Below, piece after piece: positions 47,565 to 55,130 of a DNA stretch of 64,000 nt (its first letter is position 1; each line of letters starts with the position of its first letter). The stretch is from assembly GCA_963844845.1 (NCBI GenBank), contig CAWJPW010000008.1:806001-870000 (forward strand), read 5' to 3'. Origin of the DNA: CAWJPW01 sp963844845. GTDB lineage: Bacteria > Acidobacteriota > Thermoanaerobaculia > Thermoanaerobaculales > Sulfomarinibacteraceae. The translations under genes were made by a program, and so were the position numbers. The notes beneath the pieces are model-generated. The model was not told the origin of the DNA and ran no database searches. It worked only from the letters and a program-made list of their open reading frames with translations.

Positions 47565-47720
47565 GGTTGGGAGGGTCCCTGGGACGGTCGTGCGCTTACG
47601 GCCCGCCGATGGCGGCGGACTGTTGACGGGTTCATCTCGGGGTGTTGTATTTCTCGCCGCACCAGAAGCTCCATTGTTTTATGTATTTAGGCGTTCCTTC
47701 CTCATCAGACTGGTCGGGAG

Positions 47721-47739
47721 GTGTTGTTGAAGTCAACAC
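47721..47739. promoter_or_regulatory. Candidate enhancer (UAS) for the sigma-54 activator
   Basis: The inverted repeat GTGTTG (47721-47726) and CAACAC (47734-47739) is centred about 100 bp upstream of the predicted transcription start, the normal place for an NtrC-type activator. The activator encoded at 52328 is the obvious candidate. Confidence 0.45.
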
Positions 47740-47802
47740 GCGTGGGTTCCATCAAGTCTTCAAAGCCTTTTCCTTTCAGCATCTTGACATTTTGAGGTCG
47801 AC

Positions 47803-47818
47803 TGGCACGGAGCGTGCA
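47803..47818 (+). promoter_or_regulatory. Sigma-54 (RpoN) -24/-12 promoter
   Basis: TGGCACG (47803-47809), four bases, then GTGCA (47814-47818). The invariant GG and GC are separated by exactly 10 bp, and only one base of the TTGCA part differs from consensus. Transcription would start near 47829, 72 nt before the first gene of the redox operon. Confidence 0.75.
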
Positions 47819-47900
47819 GATCAACAGGGTGACGGACGGTCTCCCGAGACCGCTCGCCGCCTGCCACTCTGCGATGAGTGGCAGCAGAAGGGAACACGCC

Positions 47901-48563
47901 ATGACTGCTGTGCTCGTCATCGTCTCTGTTGTGGCCCTGGTGGCTCTGGACGCTCTGCTTCTCTGGCTGCGTGGCCGCAAGGCCGTGCCGGCGCCGGTTC
48001 CCCTGCGGCCCTTTGCGAGTGTGCACCTGCCTCGCGGGCTCTTCCTTGGGTCCAAACACACCTGGGCGCGGCTCACCGAGTCCGGCGAGCTGCGGCTCGG
48101 TGCAGACGAGCTCCTCGCCCAGGCGATCGGGGGCTCCGATCGGGTGGAGATGCGCGGTACCGGCGAGGAGGTGCAGGCCGGCGACGTGGTGGCGACCGTG
48201 TGGCGCATGGGCCGTCGCCTGGAGCTACGCACGCCGGTGGGCGGTACCGTCATGGCCGGCAACCCGTCGCTGCGCCAGAGCCCGGGTCTCATCACCGCCG
48301 ACCCCTATGGCAGTGGCTGGCTGGTAAGCGTGTGGCCGGTGGAGCACGGTGAGGCCCTGCGCTCCTTGCGGGTGGGCGAGGCTGCCCGCCGCTGGCTCGA
48401 GCGCGAGGTGCAGCGGTTTGCCGAGTTCCTCGGCGCCGCGACCCGTCCGGCGGTGCTCGGCGAAGTGGTGGCTGACGGTGCCGTTCCGGTGGTGGGCTCG
48501 GCGCTCTCCCTGGGCGACGAGGAGTGGCGCGACTTCGACCGGCAGTTCGCAGGAGGCGCATGA
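47901..48563 (+). CDS. Membrane-anchored GcvH-like (lipoyl-fold) protein without lipoyl lysine
   Basis: 220 aa. An N-terminal membrane helix (about 4-22: VLVIVSVVALVALDALLLW) is followed by a glycine-cleavage-H-like domain (about 50-155). It has HTWARLTESGELRLG, a beta hairpin and LRTPVGGTVMAGNP. The turn that carries the lipoylated Lys in GcvH reads WRMGRRLEL here, with Arg and no Lys, so lipoylation is unlikely. A helical C-terminal part follows. ATG 47901 has AAGGG upstream and is the first start downstream of the sigma-54 promoter. Similar GcvH-like genes accompany NrfD/ferredoxin modules; the function is unknown. Confidence 0.7.
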   Translation: MTAVLVIVSVVALVALDALLLWLRGRKAVPAPVPLRPFASVHLPRGLFLGSKHTWARLTESGELRLGADELLAQAIGGSDRVEMRGTGEEVQAGDVVATVWRMGRRLELRTPVGGTVMAGNPSLRQSPGLITADPYGSGWLVSVWPVEHGEALRSLRVGEAARRWLEREVQRFAEFLGAATRPAVLGEVVADGAVPVVGSALSLGDEEWRDFDRQFAGGA

Positions 48564-48567
48564 CGAC

Positions 48568-48660
48568 ATGAGCCCCCCGGCCGGCGTCGATCCCGAGGAC
48601 GTCGGCCGGGCCGTCCGCACGCTGCGCAACGGTGAACGTCTCCACAGTAATCACCAGTAG
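48568..48660 (+). CDS. Possible 30-residue protein
   Basis: A short frame between the GcvH-like gene and the ferredoxin gene encodes an acidic-then-basic peptide (DPEDVGRAVRTLRNGERLHS). AGGAGG lies 11 nt upstream of ATG 48568. It is too short to judge by content and could be chance. Confidence 0.3.
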   Translation: MSPPAGVDPEDVGRAVRTLRNGERLHSNHQ

Positions 48661-48816
48661 ACGTTGAAAATCTCACCAGAGGGGCCTACATTAGTGTGAG
48701 GAAGCGGCTCCAGAGTGCAAGGATTGGTGCCGATTCCTTGGAGAACTTGTGAAATTTCGCACGAGGTTTTTCGAGAAAGGCCCTCGCCAGGCGCGGACGT
48801 CCATGGAGGGATGGCG

Positions 48817-49566
48817 ATGACGAGCTACGGACTGCTCTTCGACCAGAGCCGCTGCGTTGGCTGCCGGGCCTGCGAGCAGGCCTGTCAGGCGGAGCACAAC
48901 CAGCCGCCCCACGAGGTCGCGCGTCTCGACGAGCGCTCCTACACGTGGGTGGAAACAGTGAGTGCCGGCGTCTACCAGCGCCACTTGTGCATGAGCTGCC
49001 TGGAGCCCACCTGCGCCTCGGTGTGCCCGGTGGCGGCGCTGCAGAAGACCCCCGAGGGGCCGGTCGTGTGGAACGCCGAGCGCTGTCTGGGATGTCGCTA
49101 CTGCATCATGGCCTGTCCGTTCTCGGTGCCGCGCTACGAGTGGCACAACCCCAACCCCCGGGTGCAGAAGTGCGATATGTGCGTCCACCGCGTGAGCCAG
49201 GGACGGGAGACAGCCTGCGCCAGCATTTGTCCCACCGGCGCAACCCAGTTCGGCCGACGGGATGACCTGCTGGCCGAGGCCGGGCGCCGCCATACGGCTG
49301 CCCCCGGTCGCTACGCGGACGGCGTCTACGGCACCCGCCAGGCCGGTGGCACAGCGGTGCTGATGCTCCTCTCACGGCCGGCGGCGGAGGTCGGGCTGCC
49401 CGCCCAGGTACCCGAGGACCCGCTGCCAAGACTCACTTGGAACGTACTCTCGAAGCTGCCGCGTATCATTCCCCTGTGGGCCGCCTTCCTCGGTGGTATG
49501 TACTGGCTGACCGAGCGCAAGAACACCATCAGCGACCACCAGCGCGGGGAGGACCACCATGACTGA
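48817..49566 (+). CDS. Four-cluster ferredoxin-type electron-transfer subunit (DmsB/HybA-like)
   Basis: 249 aa. Sixteen Cys in four groups ligate four [4Fe-4S] clusters: CVGCRACEQAC, CMSCLEPTCASVCP, CLGCRYCIMACP and CDMC...CASICP. A C-terminal membrane helix (about 215-235) anchors it. No Tat signal precedes the domain, unlike hydrogenase HybA, so the clusters may face the cytoplasm. ATG 48817 was chosen because GGAGGG ends 6 nt upstream; ATG 48811 touches that site. It overlaps the NrfD gene by 8 nt and should form a complex with it. Confidence 0.9.
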   Translation: MTSYGLLFDQSRCVGCRACEQACQAEHNQPPHEVARLDERSYTWVETVSAGVYQRHLCMSCLEPTCASVCPVAALQKTPEGPVVWNAERCLGCRYCIMACPFSVPRYEWHNPNPRVQKCDMCVHRVSQGRETACASICPTGATQFGRRDDLLAEAGRRHTAAPGRYADGVYGTRQAGGTAVLMLLSRPAAEVGLPAQVPEDPLPRLTWNVLSKLPRIIPLWAAFLGGMYWLTERKNTISDHQRGEDHHD

Positions 49567-50725
49567 GTGGTTGTCGGTCCGAACGTCCTTCTGGCGGGTG
49601 TTCTTCCTGACGATGCTCGGCGTCTTTACTGTCCTGGTGGTGCGCCGCTTCACCATGGGGCTGGGAGCCATCTCCAACCTCTCCGACGCCATGCCGTGGG
49701 GAATGTGGATCGGCTTCGATCTCCTCGGCGGGGTTGCCCTGGCCGCTGGCGGCTTCACCGTAACGGCCGTCGTCTACATCTTCCACCTCGAGCGCTTCAA
49801 GCCCATCGTGCGGCCCACGCTGCTCACCGCATTCCTCGGCTACCTCCTGGTGGTGGCGGCGCTCCTCATCGATCTCGGGCGTCCGTGGAACATCTGGCAT
49901 CCGCTGATCTTCTGGAACCCCCACTCGGTGATGTTCGAGGTGGGCTGGTGCGTGATGCTCTACACCACGGTTCTCTTCCTGGAGTTCCTGCCCACCGTCT
50001 TCGAGCGCATCGGCTGGCGCCGCCCCCTCAAGATCTGGAAGCACCTGACGCCGGTGCTGGTGATCGCCGGCGTGCTCCTCTCCACCCTCCACCAGTCTTC
50101 CCTGGGCACGCTCTACGTGATCGCGCCGCAGAAGCTGCACCCGCTGTGGTACTCGCCGATCCTGCCGGTGCTCTTCTTCGTCTCCGCCATTGCCCTGGGG
50201 CTCGCTATGGTCAACGTGGAGTCGCAGCTCTCCTACCGTGCATTCGGCGAGCGCCTGGAGCTGCCGCTGCTCGCCGACGTGGCCCGCGCCACCGCGGTGG
50301 TCCTCCTGCTCTACCTCTTGCTCCGCATCGAGGACCTCTGGGTGCGCGGGGTGCTGCATCTTGCCTTTACCTTCGACAAGGCCTCGCTCTTCTTCCTCGC
50401 CGAGATCGTGCTCGGCGGCATCCTGCCCATGGTCATGCTCTTCACCCCCTGGGTGCGCCAGCGGCGGCTGTGGCTCGCGGCCACCCAGCTGACGGTGGTG
50501 CTGGGCATGCTCTTCAACCGCCTCAACGTGGCAGTGACCGCCTTCCAGCTGGGCACCGGGGCGACCTACACCCCCTCGTGGATGGAGTTCGTGGTGTCCC
50601 TCGGTCTCGCAGCCATCGGCTTCGCCCTCTTCGGCCTGGCCGTTCGGCACCTGCCGGTGTTCCCCACCGGGCCGGTGAAGGAGACGCCAACCATCGGCAA
50701 CCCCTTCGTCGACCTGGCGCGGTGA
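49559..50725 (+). CDS. NrfD/HybB-family membrane quinone-interacting subunit
   Basis: 388 aa with about ten membrane helices, the NrfD/PsrC fold. Features of the family are GMWIGFDLLGGVALAAGGF in the early helices, LLIDLGRPWNIWHPLIFWNP and STLHQSSLGTLYVIAPQKLHPLWY. Such proteins exchange electrons between menaquinone/ubiquinone and an attached iron-sulfur subunit, here the overlapping gene upstream. No molybdopterin or hydrogenase catalytic subunit is present in the cluster, so the electron partner is probably the tetraheme cytochrome encoded farther down. Confidence 0.92.
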   Translation: MTEWLSVRTSFWRVFFLTMLGVFTVLVVRRFTMGLGAISNLSDAMPWGMWIGFDLLGGVALAAGGFTVTAVVYIFHLERFKPIVRPTLLTAFLGYLLVVAALLIDLGRPWNIWHPLIFWNPHSVMFEVGWCVMLYTTVLFLEFLPTVFERIGWRRPLKIWKHLTPVLVIAGVLLSTLHQSSLGTLYVIAPQKLHPLWYSPILPVLFFVSAIALGLAMVNVESQLSYRAFGERLELPLLADVARATAVVLLLYLLLRIEDLWVRGVLHLAFTFDKASLFFLAEIVLGGILPMVMLFTPWVRQRRLWLAATQLTVVLGMLFNRLNVAVTAFQLGTGATYTPSWMEFVVSLGLAAIGFALFGLAVRHLPVFPTGPVKETPTIGNPFVDLAR

Positions 50726-50729
50726 TGTG

Positions 50730-52331
50730 ATGATGCACTCCTCGGTCGCCGGCAAGCTCACCGTCCTCCTCGCCATCAGTCTGGTGGTGGTGCTCGGGAC
50801 GGCCACGCTGCTCAACCTGGAGATCCAGGAGCGGGCGGCGACCAAGATCCTCCGGCTCAACGGCGCCCAGCTCGCTGACCTGGTGGCCGGCGCGGCGCGG
50901 GAGTCCATGCTCCACAACGACCGGCCGCGCATCCAGCGGACCATCATCGACCTCGCCCGCCAGCGTGACATCGAGCGCATCCGCATCGTCCAGAAGCAGG
51001 GCCGCATCGCGTACTCCACGATCCCGGAGGAAATTGGCACCGTCCTCGCGCCCTCCGACGAGCAGTGCCACATCTGCCACGACACGAGCCCACCGCCGAT
51101 CTCCCTCACCGCGGACCGCGGGGCCCGCGTCATCCAGGATCCCGACGGCACGAGGCTGCTGGCCGTGACCCGGGTGATCCGCAACGGTCCGGACTGCATC
51201 TCGGCCGAGTGCCACTTCCACTCCCCCAAAGAGCGCCTGCTGGGTGTGCTCGACGTCGCCCTCGCCATGGAGCCGTTCGACGAGGCCCGCCACGAGAGCG
51301 CTCTGGAGCTCGTGGTGGCGGGACTGGTGGGGCTGCTCCTGGTATTGGGGATCACCGTGGGCTCCCTCCAGCGGATGGTGCACCGCCCGGTGCGCAAGCT
51401 CATCACCGGCGCCGAACGGCTTGCCCGCGGCGACCTCTCGACGCGGGTGCCGGAGGTCTCGCGCGACGAGCTGGGCGCCCTCGCCCATACCTTCAACCAG
51501 ATGGCCAAGGACCTCGAGCACGCCCGCGGCGAGCTCATCGAGTGGGGACAGACGCTCGAGCAGCGCGTGGAGCTGAAAACTACCGAGCTGCGTCGGGCGC
51601 AGGAGCAGATCCTCCAGGTGGAGAAGATGGCGTCGTTGGGCAAGCTCGCGGCGGAGGTGGCGCACGAGATCAACAACCCACTCTCCAGCGTTGTGACCTA
51701 CGCCAAGATCCTCGTCCGGCGCATCCGTAAGGGCCCGATGAGCAATGAGTGCCAGGCCAACCTCGAGTACCTCGAGGCCATCGGCTCGGAGGCGACCCGC
51801 TGTGGCGAGATCGTCGCCCAGCTGCTGGCCTTCGCTCGCCGCCGCGGCGGCGAGTTCAGCCCGGTGGACGTCAACCAGCTGGTGGAGAAGGCGGTCTTCC
51901 TCATCAACCACAAGCTCGAGCTCGCCGCCGTCGAGACGCACCTCGAACTCGCTGCGAGCCTGCCGGAGATAGTCGCTGACGGCGACCAGGTGCAGCAGGC
52001 TCTGCTCGCTCTCCTCATCAATGCCTGCGAGGCGATGGAGGAGGGTGGCCAGCTCTGGATCGTGACGCGGCCGAGTGACTCCGGCATCACCGTCGAGGTG
52101 CGTGACAGCGGCCCCGGTATGGCGCCGGAGGTGGCCCAACACGCCTTCGAGCCCTTCTTCTCGACCAAGGACAAGGCCTCCGGGGTCGGCCTCGGCCTCT
52201 CGGTGGTGTACGGCATCGTCGAACGCCACGGTGGGCACATCGAGCTGGACACCACCCCCGGCGGTGGCTGCCGCTTCGTCCTCACCCTCCCCTCTGTCCC
52301 CCCCGACACCCCCGAGGAGGTGGCGTCATGA
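50730..52331 (+). CDS. Sensor histidine kinase with c-type heme motifs in its periplasmic domain
   Basis: 533 aa. TM1 is about 8-29, TM2 about 193-213. The periplasmic domain between them has a canonical heme site C113-H-I-C116-H117 and a second, odd one, C156-(4)-C161-H162 followed by FH. A HAMP domain (about 214-265), a coiled coil, and a kinase core follow, with phospho-acceptor His312 (AEVAHEINNPL), N box LINACEAMEEGG, and G boxes DSGPGMAP and GVGLGLSVVYGI. It probably senses redox state or a gas/ligand through heme. It lies 4 nt after the NrfD gene and overlaps the sigma-54 regulator; GTG 50727 and ATG 50733 are alternative starts. Confidence 0.9.
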   Translation: MMHSSVAGKLTVLLAISLVVVLGTATLLNLEIQERAATKILRLNGAQLADLVAGAARESMLHNDRPRIQRTIIDLARQRDIERIRIVQKQGRIAYSTIPEEIGTVLAPSDEQCHICHDTSPPPISLTADRGARVIQDPDGTRLLAVTRVIRNGPDCISAECHFHSPKERLLGVLDVALAMEPFDEARHESALELVVAGLVGLLLVLGITVGSLQRMVHRPVRKLITGAERLARGDLSTRVPEVSRDELGALAHTFNQMAKDLEHARGELIEWGQTLEQRVELKTTELRRAQEQILQVEKMASLGKLAAEVAHEINNPLSSVVTYAKILVRRIRKGPMSNECQANLEYLEAIGSEATRCGEIVAQLLAFARRRGGEFSPVDVNQLVEKAVFLINHKLELAAVETHLELAASLPEIVADGDQVQQALLALLINACEAMEEGGQLWIVTRPSDSGITVEVRDSGPGMAPEVAQHAFEPFFSTKDKASGVGLGLSVVYGIVERHGGHIELDTTPGGGCRFVLTLPSVPPDTPEEVAS

Positions 52332-53704
52332 CGCCCGTCGTTCCCAGCCTACTCATCGTCGACGATGAGCTCCACGTTCGCCAGTCGCTGTCGCGCTGGT
52401 TCATCGAGGACGGCTACGAGGTGGAGGCTGCCGCCTCGGGCAAGGAGGCCCTGGCACTCCTCGGCCGCCGGCCGTTCGACCTGGTGATCACCGACATCAA
52501 GATGCCGGGGATGGACGGTCTCGAGCTCCAGCGGCGCATCCACGAGGTCAACCCCGAGGTGGGCATCATCCTCATCACCGCCTACGCCTCGGTGGCCACC
52601 GCCGTGCAGGCCCTCAAGGAGGGGGCACAGGACTACCTGGTCAAACCCTTCGATCCCGAGGAGCTCTCCCAGGTGGTGGAGCGGGCCTGCGAGCGTCGTC
52701 GCCTGGAGAAGGAGAACACCCGCCTCAAGGAGCGCCTCGAGGCGGCCGGGCCTCAGCTCGTACCCGGGCGCAGCCGATCCATGGCCCGAGTCCTGGAGCT
52801 TGCCCAGTCGGTTGCCGCCACCGACGCCACCGTGCTCATCCGAGGCGAGTCGGGAACCGGCAAGGAGCTGGTCGCCCGCTTCATCCACACGCACGGGGCG
52901 CGGCGCTACGGGCCGCTGGTGGCGGTGAACTGCGGCGCCCTCTCCGAAGGCGTGCTCGAGTCCGAGCTCTTCGGACATGAGAAGGGCGCATTCACCGGGG
53001 CCTCTGCCCGTCGCAAGGGCAAGCTCGAGCTCGCCGACGGCGGAACCCTCTTCCTCGACGAGATCGGGGAGATCTCCCAAAAGGTTCAGGTGGAGCTGCT
53101 GCGGGCCCTCGAGGACAAGCGCATCGTGCGCGTGGGCGGCACCCAGGACGTCCCCGTGGACTTCCGGGTAATCTGCGCCACCAACCGCGATCTCGAGGCG
53201 GCGGTGCAGCAGGGCAGCTTCCGCGACGATCTCTACTACCGCATCAACGTCTTCCAGATCGACATCCCCCCCCTGCGCGAGCGGCGCGAGGACATCCTCC
53301 CCCTCGCCGAGCACTTCGTGCACACGTTTGCCGCCGCCATGGGCCGGAAAGTGGAAGGTTTCGACGCCGAGGCCCGTGAGCTCCTTCAGCAGTACCCGTG
53401 GCCTGGCAACGTGCGGGAGCTCGCCAACGCCGTGGAGCGGGCGCTGGTGGTGTGCCGGCAAGGCTTCATCAAGGCGCACCACCTGCCCATCGCGGATCGC
53501 ATGACGATGCCGGCCGCGGCGGCGCTGCAGGAGCCCAGCGACTCCGGTGAGGGCCTCAGCCTCAAGAACCTGGAGCGACGCCACATCGCTCGCGTCCTCG
53601 AGCTCACCGATTTCAACGTCAGCCAGGCCGCCAAGACCCTGGGGATCGACCGCGTCACCCTGTACAACAAGATGAAGCGCTACAACATCGAGCGGCCGAG
53701 CTGA
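52328..53704 (+). CDS. NtrC-family sigma-54-dependent response regulator
   Basis: 458 aa. The receiver domain (1-120) has phospho-acceptor Asp56 (VITDIKMPG) and Lys in VKPFDP. The AAA+ domain (about 145-375) has Walker A GESGTGKE, the sigma-54-contacting GAFTGA loop, Walker B GGTLFLDE and arginine fingers. The C-terminal Fis-type helix-turn-helix is about 410-458 (NVSQAAKTLGIDRVTLYNKM). ATG overlaps the kinase stop. It is the evident partner of the heme kinase and the likely activator of the sigma-54 promoter 4.5 kb upstream. Confidence 0.95.
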   Translation: MTPVVPSLLIVDDELHVRQSLSRWFIEDGYEVEAAASGKEALALLGRRPFDLVITDIKMPGMDGLELQRRIHEVNPEVGIILITAYASVATAVQALKEGAQDYLVKPFDPEELSQVVERACERRRLEKENTRLKERLEAAGPQLVPGRSRSMARVLELAQSVAATDATVLIRGESGTGKELVARFIHTHGARRYGPLVAVNCGALSEGVLESELFGHEKGAFTGASARRKGKLELADGGTLFLDEIGEISQKVQVELLRALEDKRIVRVGGTQDVPVDFRVICATNRDLEAAVQQGSFRDDLYYRINVFQIDIPPLRERREDILPLAEHFVHTFAAAMGRKVEGFDAEARELLQQYPWPGNVRELANAVERALVVCRQGFIKAHHLPIADRMTMPAAAALQEPSDSGEGLSLKNLERRHIARVLELTDFNVSQAAKTLGIDRVTLYNKMKRYNIERPS

Positions 53705-53708
53705 CGCC

Positions 53709-54299
53709 ATGCGCGCGGACTGGACGGTGGAGCTGGTGCGGGTGGGCCCGGTGGCGCCCAGCCTGCTGCCCGAGGTGGCTGAGCGACTGCAGCACTACCT
53801 GCTGCGGCCGGTACCCCTCTGCGCGGACATCGACCCAGCTCCCGCGTTCGACCCTCATCGCAACCAGTATCTGGCCGACGCCATCCTCGACCTGCTCGCA
53901 CCAGCTGGCAACGGCGTCGGCCCGGTGCGCATGGGGCTCACTGCGGTGGACCTCTTCCTCCCGGTCTTCACCCATGTCTTCGGCGCGGCCCGGCTGGCCG
54001 GCGGCGTCGGTGTGGCCTCGTACCACCGGCTCCGCCCCGAGTACAGCGGAAGCCCTGCGGACCGCGCCCGCCTCACCAGCCGCCTCGCGGTCGAGGTCCT
54101 TCACGAGCTCGGGCACGCCCTCGGGCTCACCCACTGCCGCACCCCGTGGTGCGCCATGGCCCCATCCCGGGCGCCCGAGGAGGTGGACTCCAAGGACCTC
54201 GCCTACTGCTCGCCCTGTGCCGCACGCCTGGGAGTACCCGAGAATCACTGGCGTACCGGTGCCGGCACACCTGAATCCGACCGGAACTCGGAGGCATGA
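53709..54299 (+). CDS. Archaemetzincin-type zinc metalloprotease
   Basis: 196 aa. Zinc-binding active site HELGHALGLTH (His132, Glu133, His136, His142), directly followed by the family's four-cysteine second zinc site Cys143, Cys148, Cys167, Cys170 (THC, WCAM, YCSPC). The metzincin Met-turn is in CAM. There is no signal peptide, so cytoplasmic. Archaemetzincins occur in archaea and a few bacteria, and their substrates are unknown. It sits 4 nt after the NtrC-like gene and overlaps the cytochrome start, so it is co-transcribed with the redox module. Confidence 0.88.
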   Translation: MRADWTVELVRVGPVAPSLLPEVAERLQHYLLRPVPLCADIDPAPAFDPHRNQYLADAILDLLAPAGNGVGPVRMGLTAVDLFLPVFTHVFGAARLAGGVGVASYHRLRPEYSGSPADRARLTSRLAVEVLHELGHALGLTHCRTPWCAMAPSRAPEEVDSKDLAYCSPCAARLGVPENHWRTGAGTPESDRNSEA

Positions 54300-54706
54300 T
54301 GACCGCCATGACTCGTCCCCTCACGCTGCTCGTCGTCGCCTCCGCGGCGGTTGCGGTGCTCGCCGCCGCCACGCCGACGCCCCAGCCTCCGCCCGAGGTT
54401 GTGGAGATCGCGGCGCTCGCCGATTGGTTCGCGCCGGTGGCCTTTCCCCACGCCGTCCACGCCGAGCTCGCCGGAGACTGCGTCAGCTGTCACCACCACT
54501 CGGACGGCGAGCCGGTGCCTTGCGGTACCTGTCATGAGATCGCCCCGGCGGTCGCCGCCGGCGAGCCCCCCGTCCTCCGGGTGGCCTATCACCGCCAATG
54601 CGTGGGATGTCACGCCGACGCGGGAGCGCCTGTGACCTGTGAGGGGTGCCACCTCCGCCGGCGCCTGCCGCGGGGGCCGGTGCTGGGACCGGCGGCCCCC
54701 GGCTGA
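54299..54706 (+). CDS. Small periplasmic tetraheme cytochrome c (c3/c7-like)
   Basis: 135 aa. Signal peptide (about 1-24). Four heme c motifs follow in about 70 residues: CVSCH, CGTCH, CVGCH and CEGCH. Free His residues (FPHAVHAEL, CHHHS, AYHRQC) can serve as sixth ligands, as in class III cytochromes. A basic, Pro-rich tail ends the protein. GGAGG lies 4 nt before ATG 54299 (54296 and 54308 are alternatives). As last gene of the operon it is the probable periplasmic electron donor or acceptor for the NrfD/ferredoxin pair. Confidence 0.88.
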   Translation: MTAMTRPLTLLVVASAAVAVLAAATPTPQPPPEVVEIAALADWFAPVAFPHAVHAELAGDCVSCHHHSDGEPVPCGTCHEIAPAVAAGEPPVLRVAYHRQCVGCHADAGAPVTCEGCHLRRRLPRGPVLGPAAPG

Positions 54707-54708
54707 GT

Positions 54709-54759
54709 GGGATCCGCCGGCGGCGGCTCGGGCAGGGTTCGCTCCGGCGGGAGGATCCC
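54709..54759 (+). terminator. Hairpin after the tetraheme cytochrome gene
   Basis: GGGATCC-GCCGG (54709-54720) pairs with CCGGC (54744-54748) and GGATCCC (54753-54759) with a small bulge. It has no T-run, so it is a weak terminator call. Confidence 0.4.
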
Positions 54760-54878
54760 TCCGGCTGGCGGGCATGGCTCCGTCCCCCCGGTTGAGAGAC
54801 TCAGCCGCTCTCGTGACGACATCAAGTGAATGACGCGGACCGGGCTTCCTGTACACTGTCGCTCGAAGGGAGCGAGCC

Positions 54879-55130
54879 ATGCCCGTCGACCCCGAGCTGC
54901 TGGAGATTCTGGTCTGCCCGGACGACAAGTCCGCTCTGCGCTTGGTGGCGCTGCCCGACGCCTTACGGACGAGACTGCGAGATCACTACCGCGAGCAGTT
55001 CAAGGACGAGGAGCCGGTGGTGGAGGATGGCCTGCAGTGCACGAGCTGCGGCCGCGTCTACCCGGTGGTGTCGGACATACCGGTCATGCTCATCGACGAC
55101 GCCCTGCCCCGCGAGGAGGTGGGCGGCTGA
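54879..55130 (+). CDS. Trm112-family zinc protein
   Basis: 83 aa. It has LLEILVCPDDKSAL at the N-terminus, CTSCGRVYPVVSDIPVML near the end, and three Cys where the typical protein has four (CP-x-C is here CPDD). Trm112-like proteins bind and activate methyltransferases in eukaryotes and archaea; in bacteria their role is mostly undefined. TACACT at 54852-54857 is a possible -10 box. Its stop codon overlaps the start of the ligase-like gene. Confidence 0.8.
   Translation: MPVDPELLEILVCPDDKSALRLVALPDALRTRLRDHYREQFKDEEPVVEDGLQCTSCGRVYPVVSDIPVMLIDDALPREEVGG

Larger units (their letters stand above)
47565..47900. other. AT-richer control region upstream of the redox operon
   Basis: 336 bp without a gene, notably AT-richer than the surroundings. 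It contains a palindrome (47721-47739), isolated GTGTTG half-sites such as 47642-47647, and a sigma-54 promoter (47803-47818). Start-like codons before 47829 lie inside or upstream of that promoter. It contains no recognisable intrinsic terminator for yjbQ. Confidence 0.7.

Noticed and set aside
47814..47900. Upstream start codons for the GcvH-like gene
   Set aside because: They fall within or just after the sigma-54 promoter and lack a ribosome site; ATG 47901 directly precedes the membrane helix.
54830..55126. Long upstream extension of the ligase-like gene
   Set aside because: It would run through the Trm112 gene in another frame with an Arg/Gly-rich translation; the CTG with AGGAGGT is a better start.
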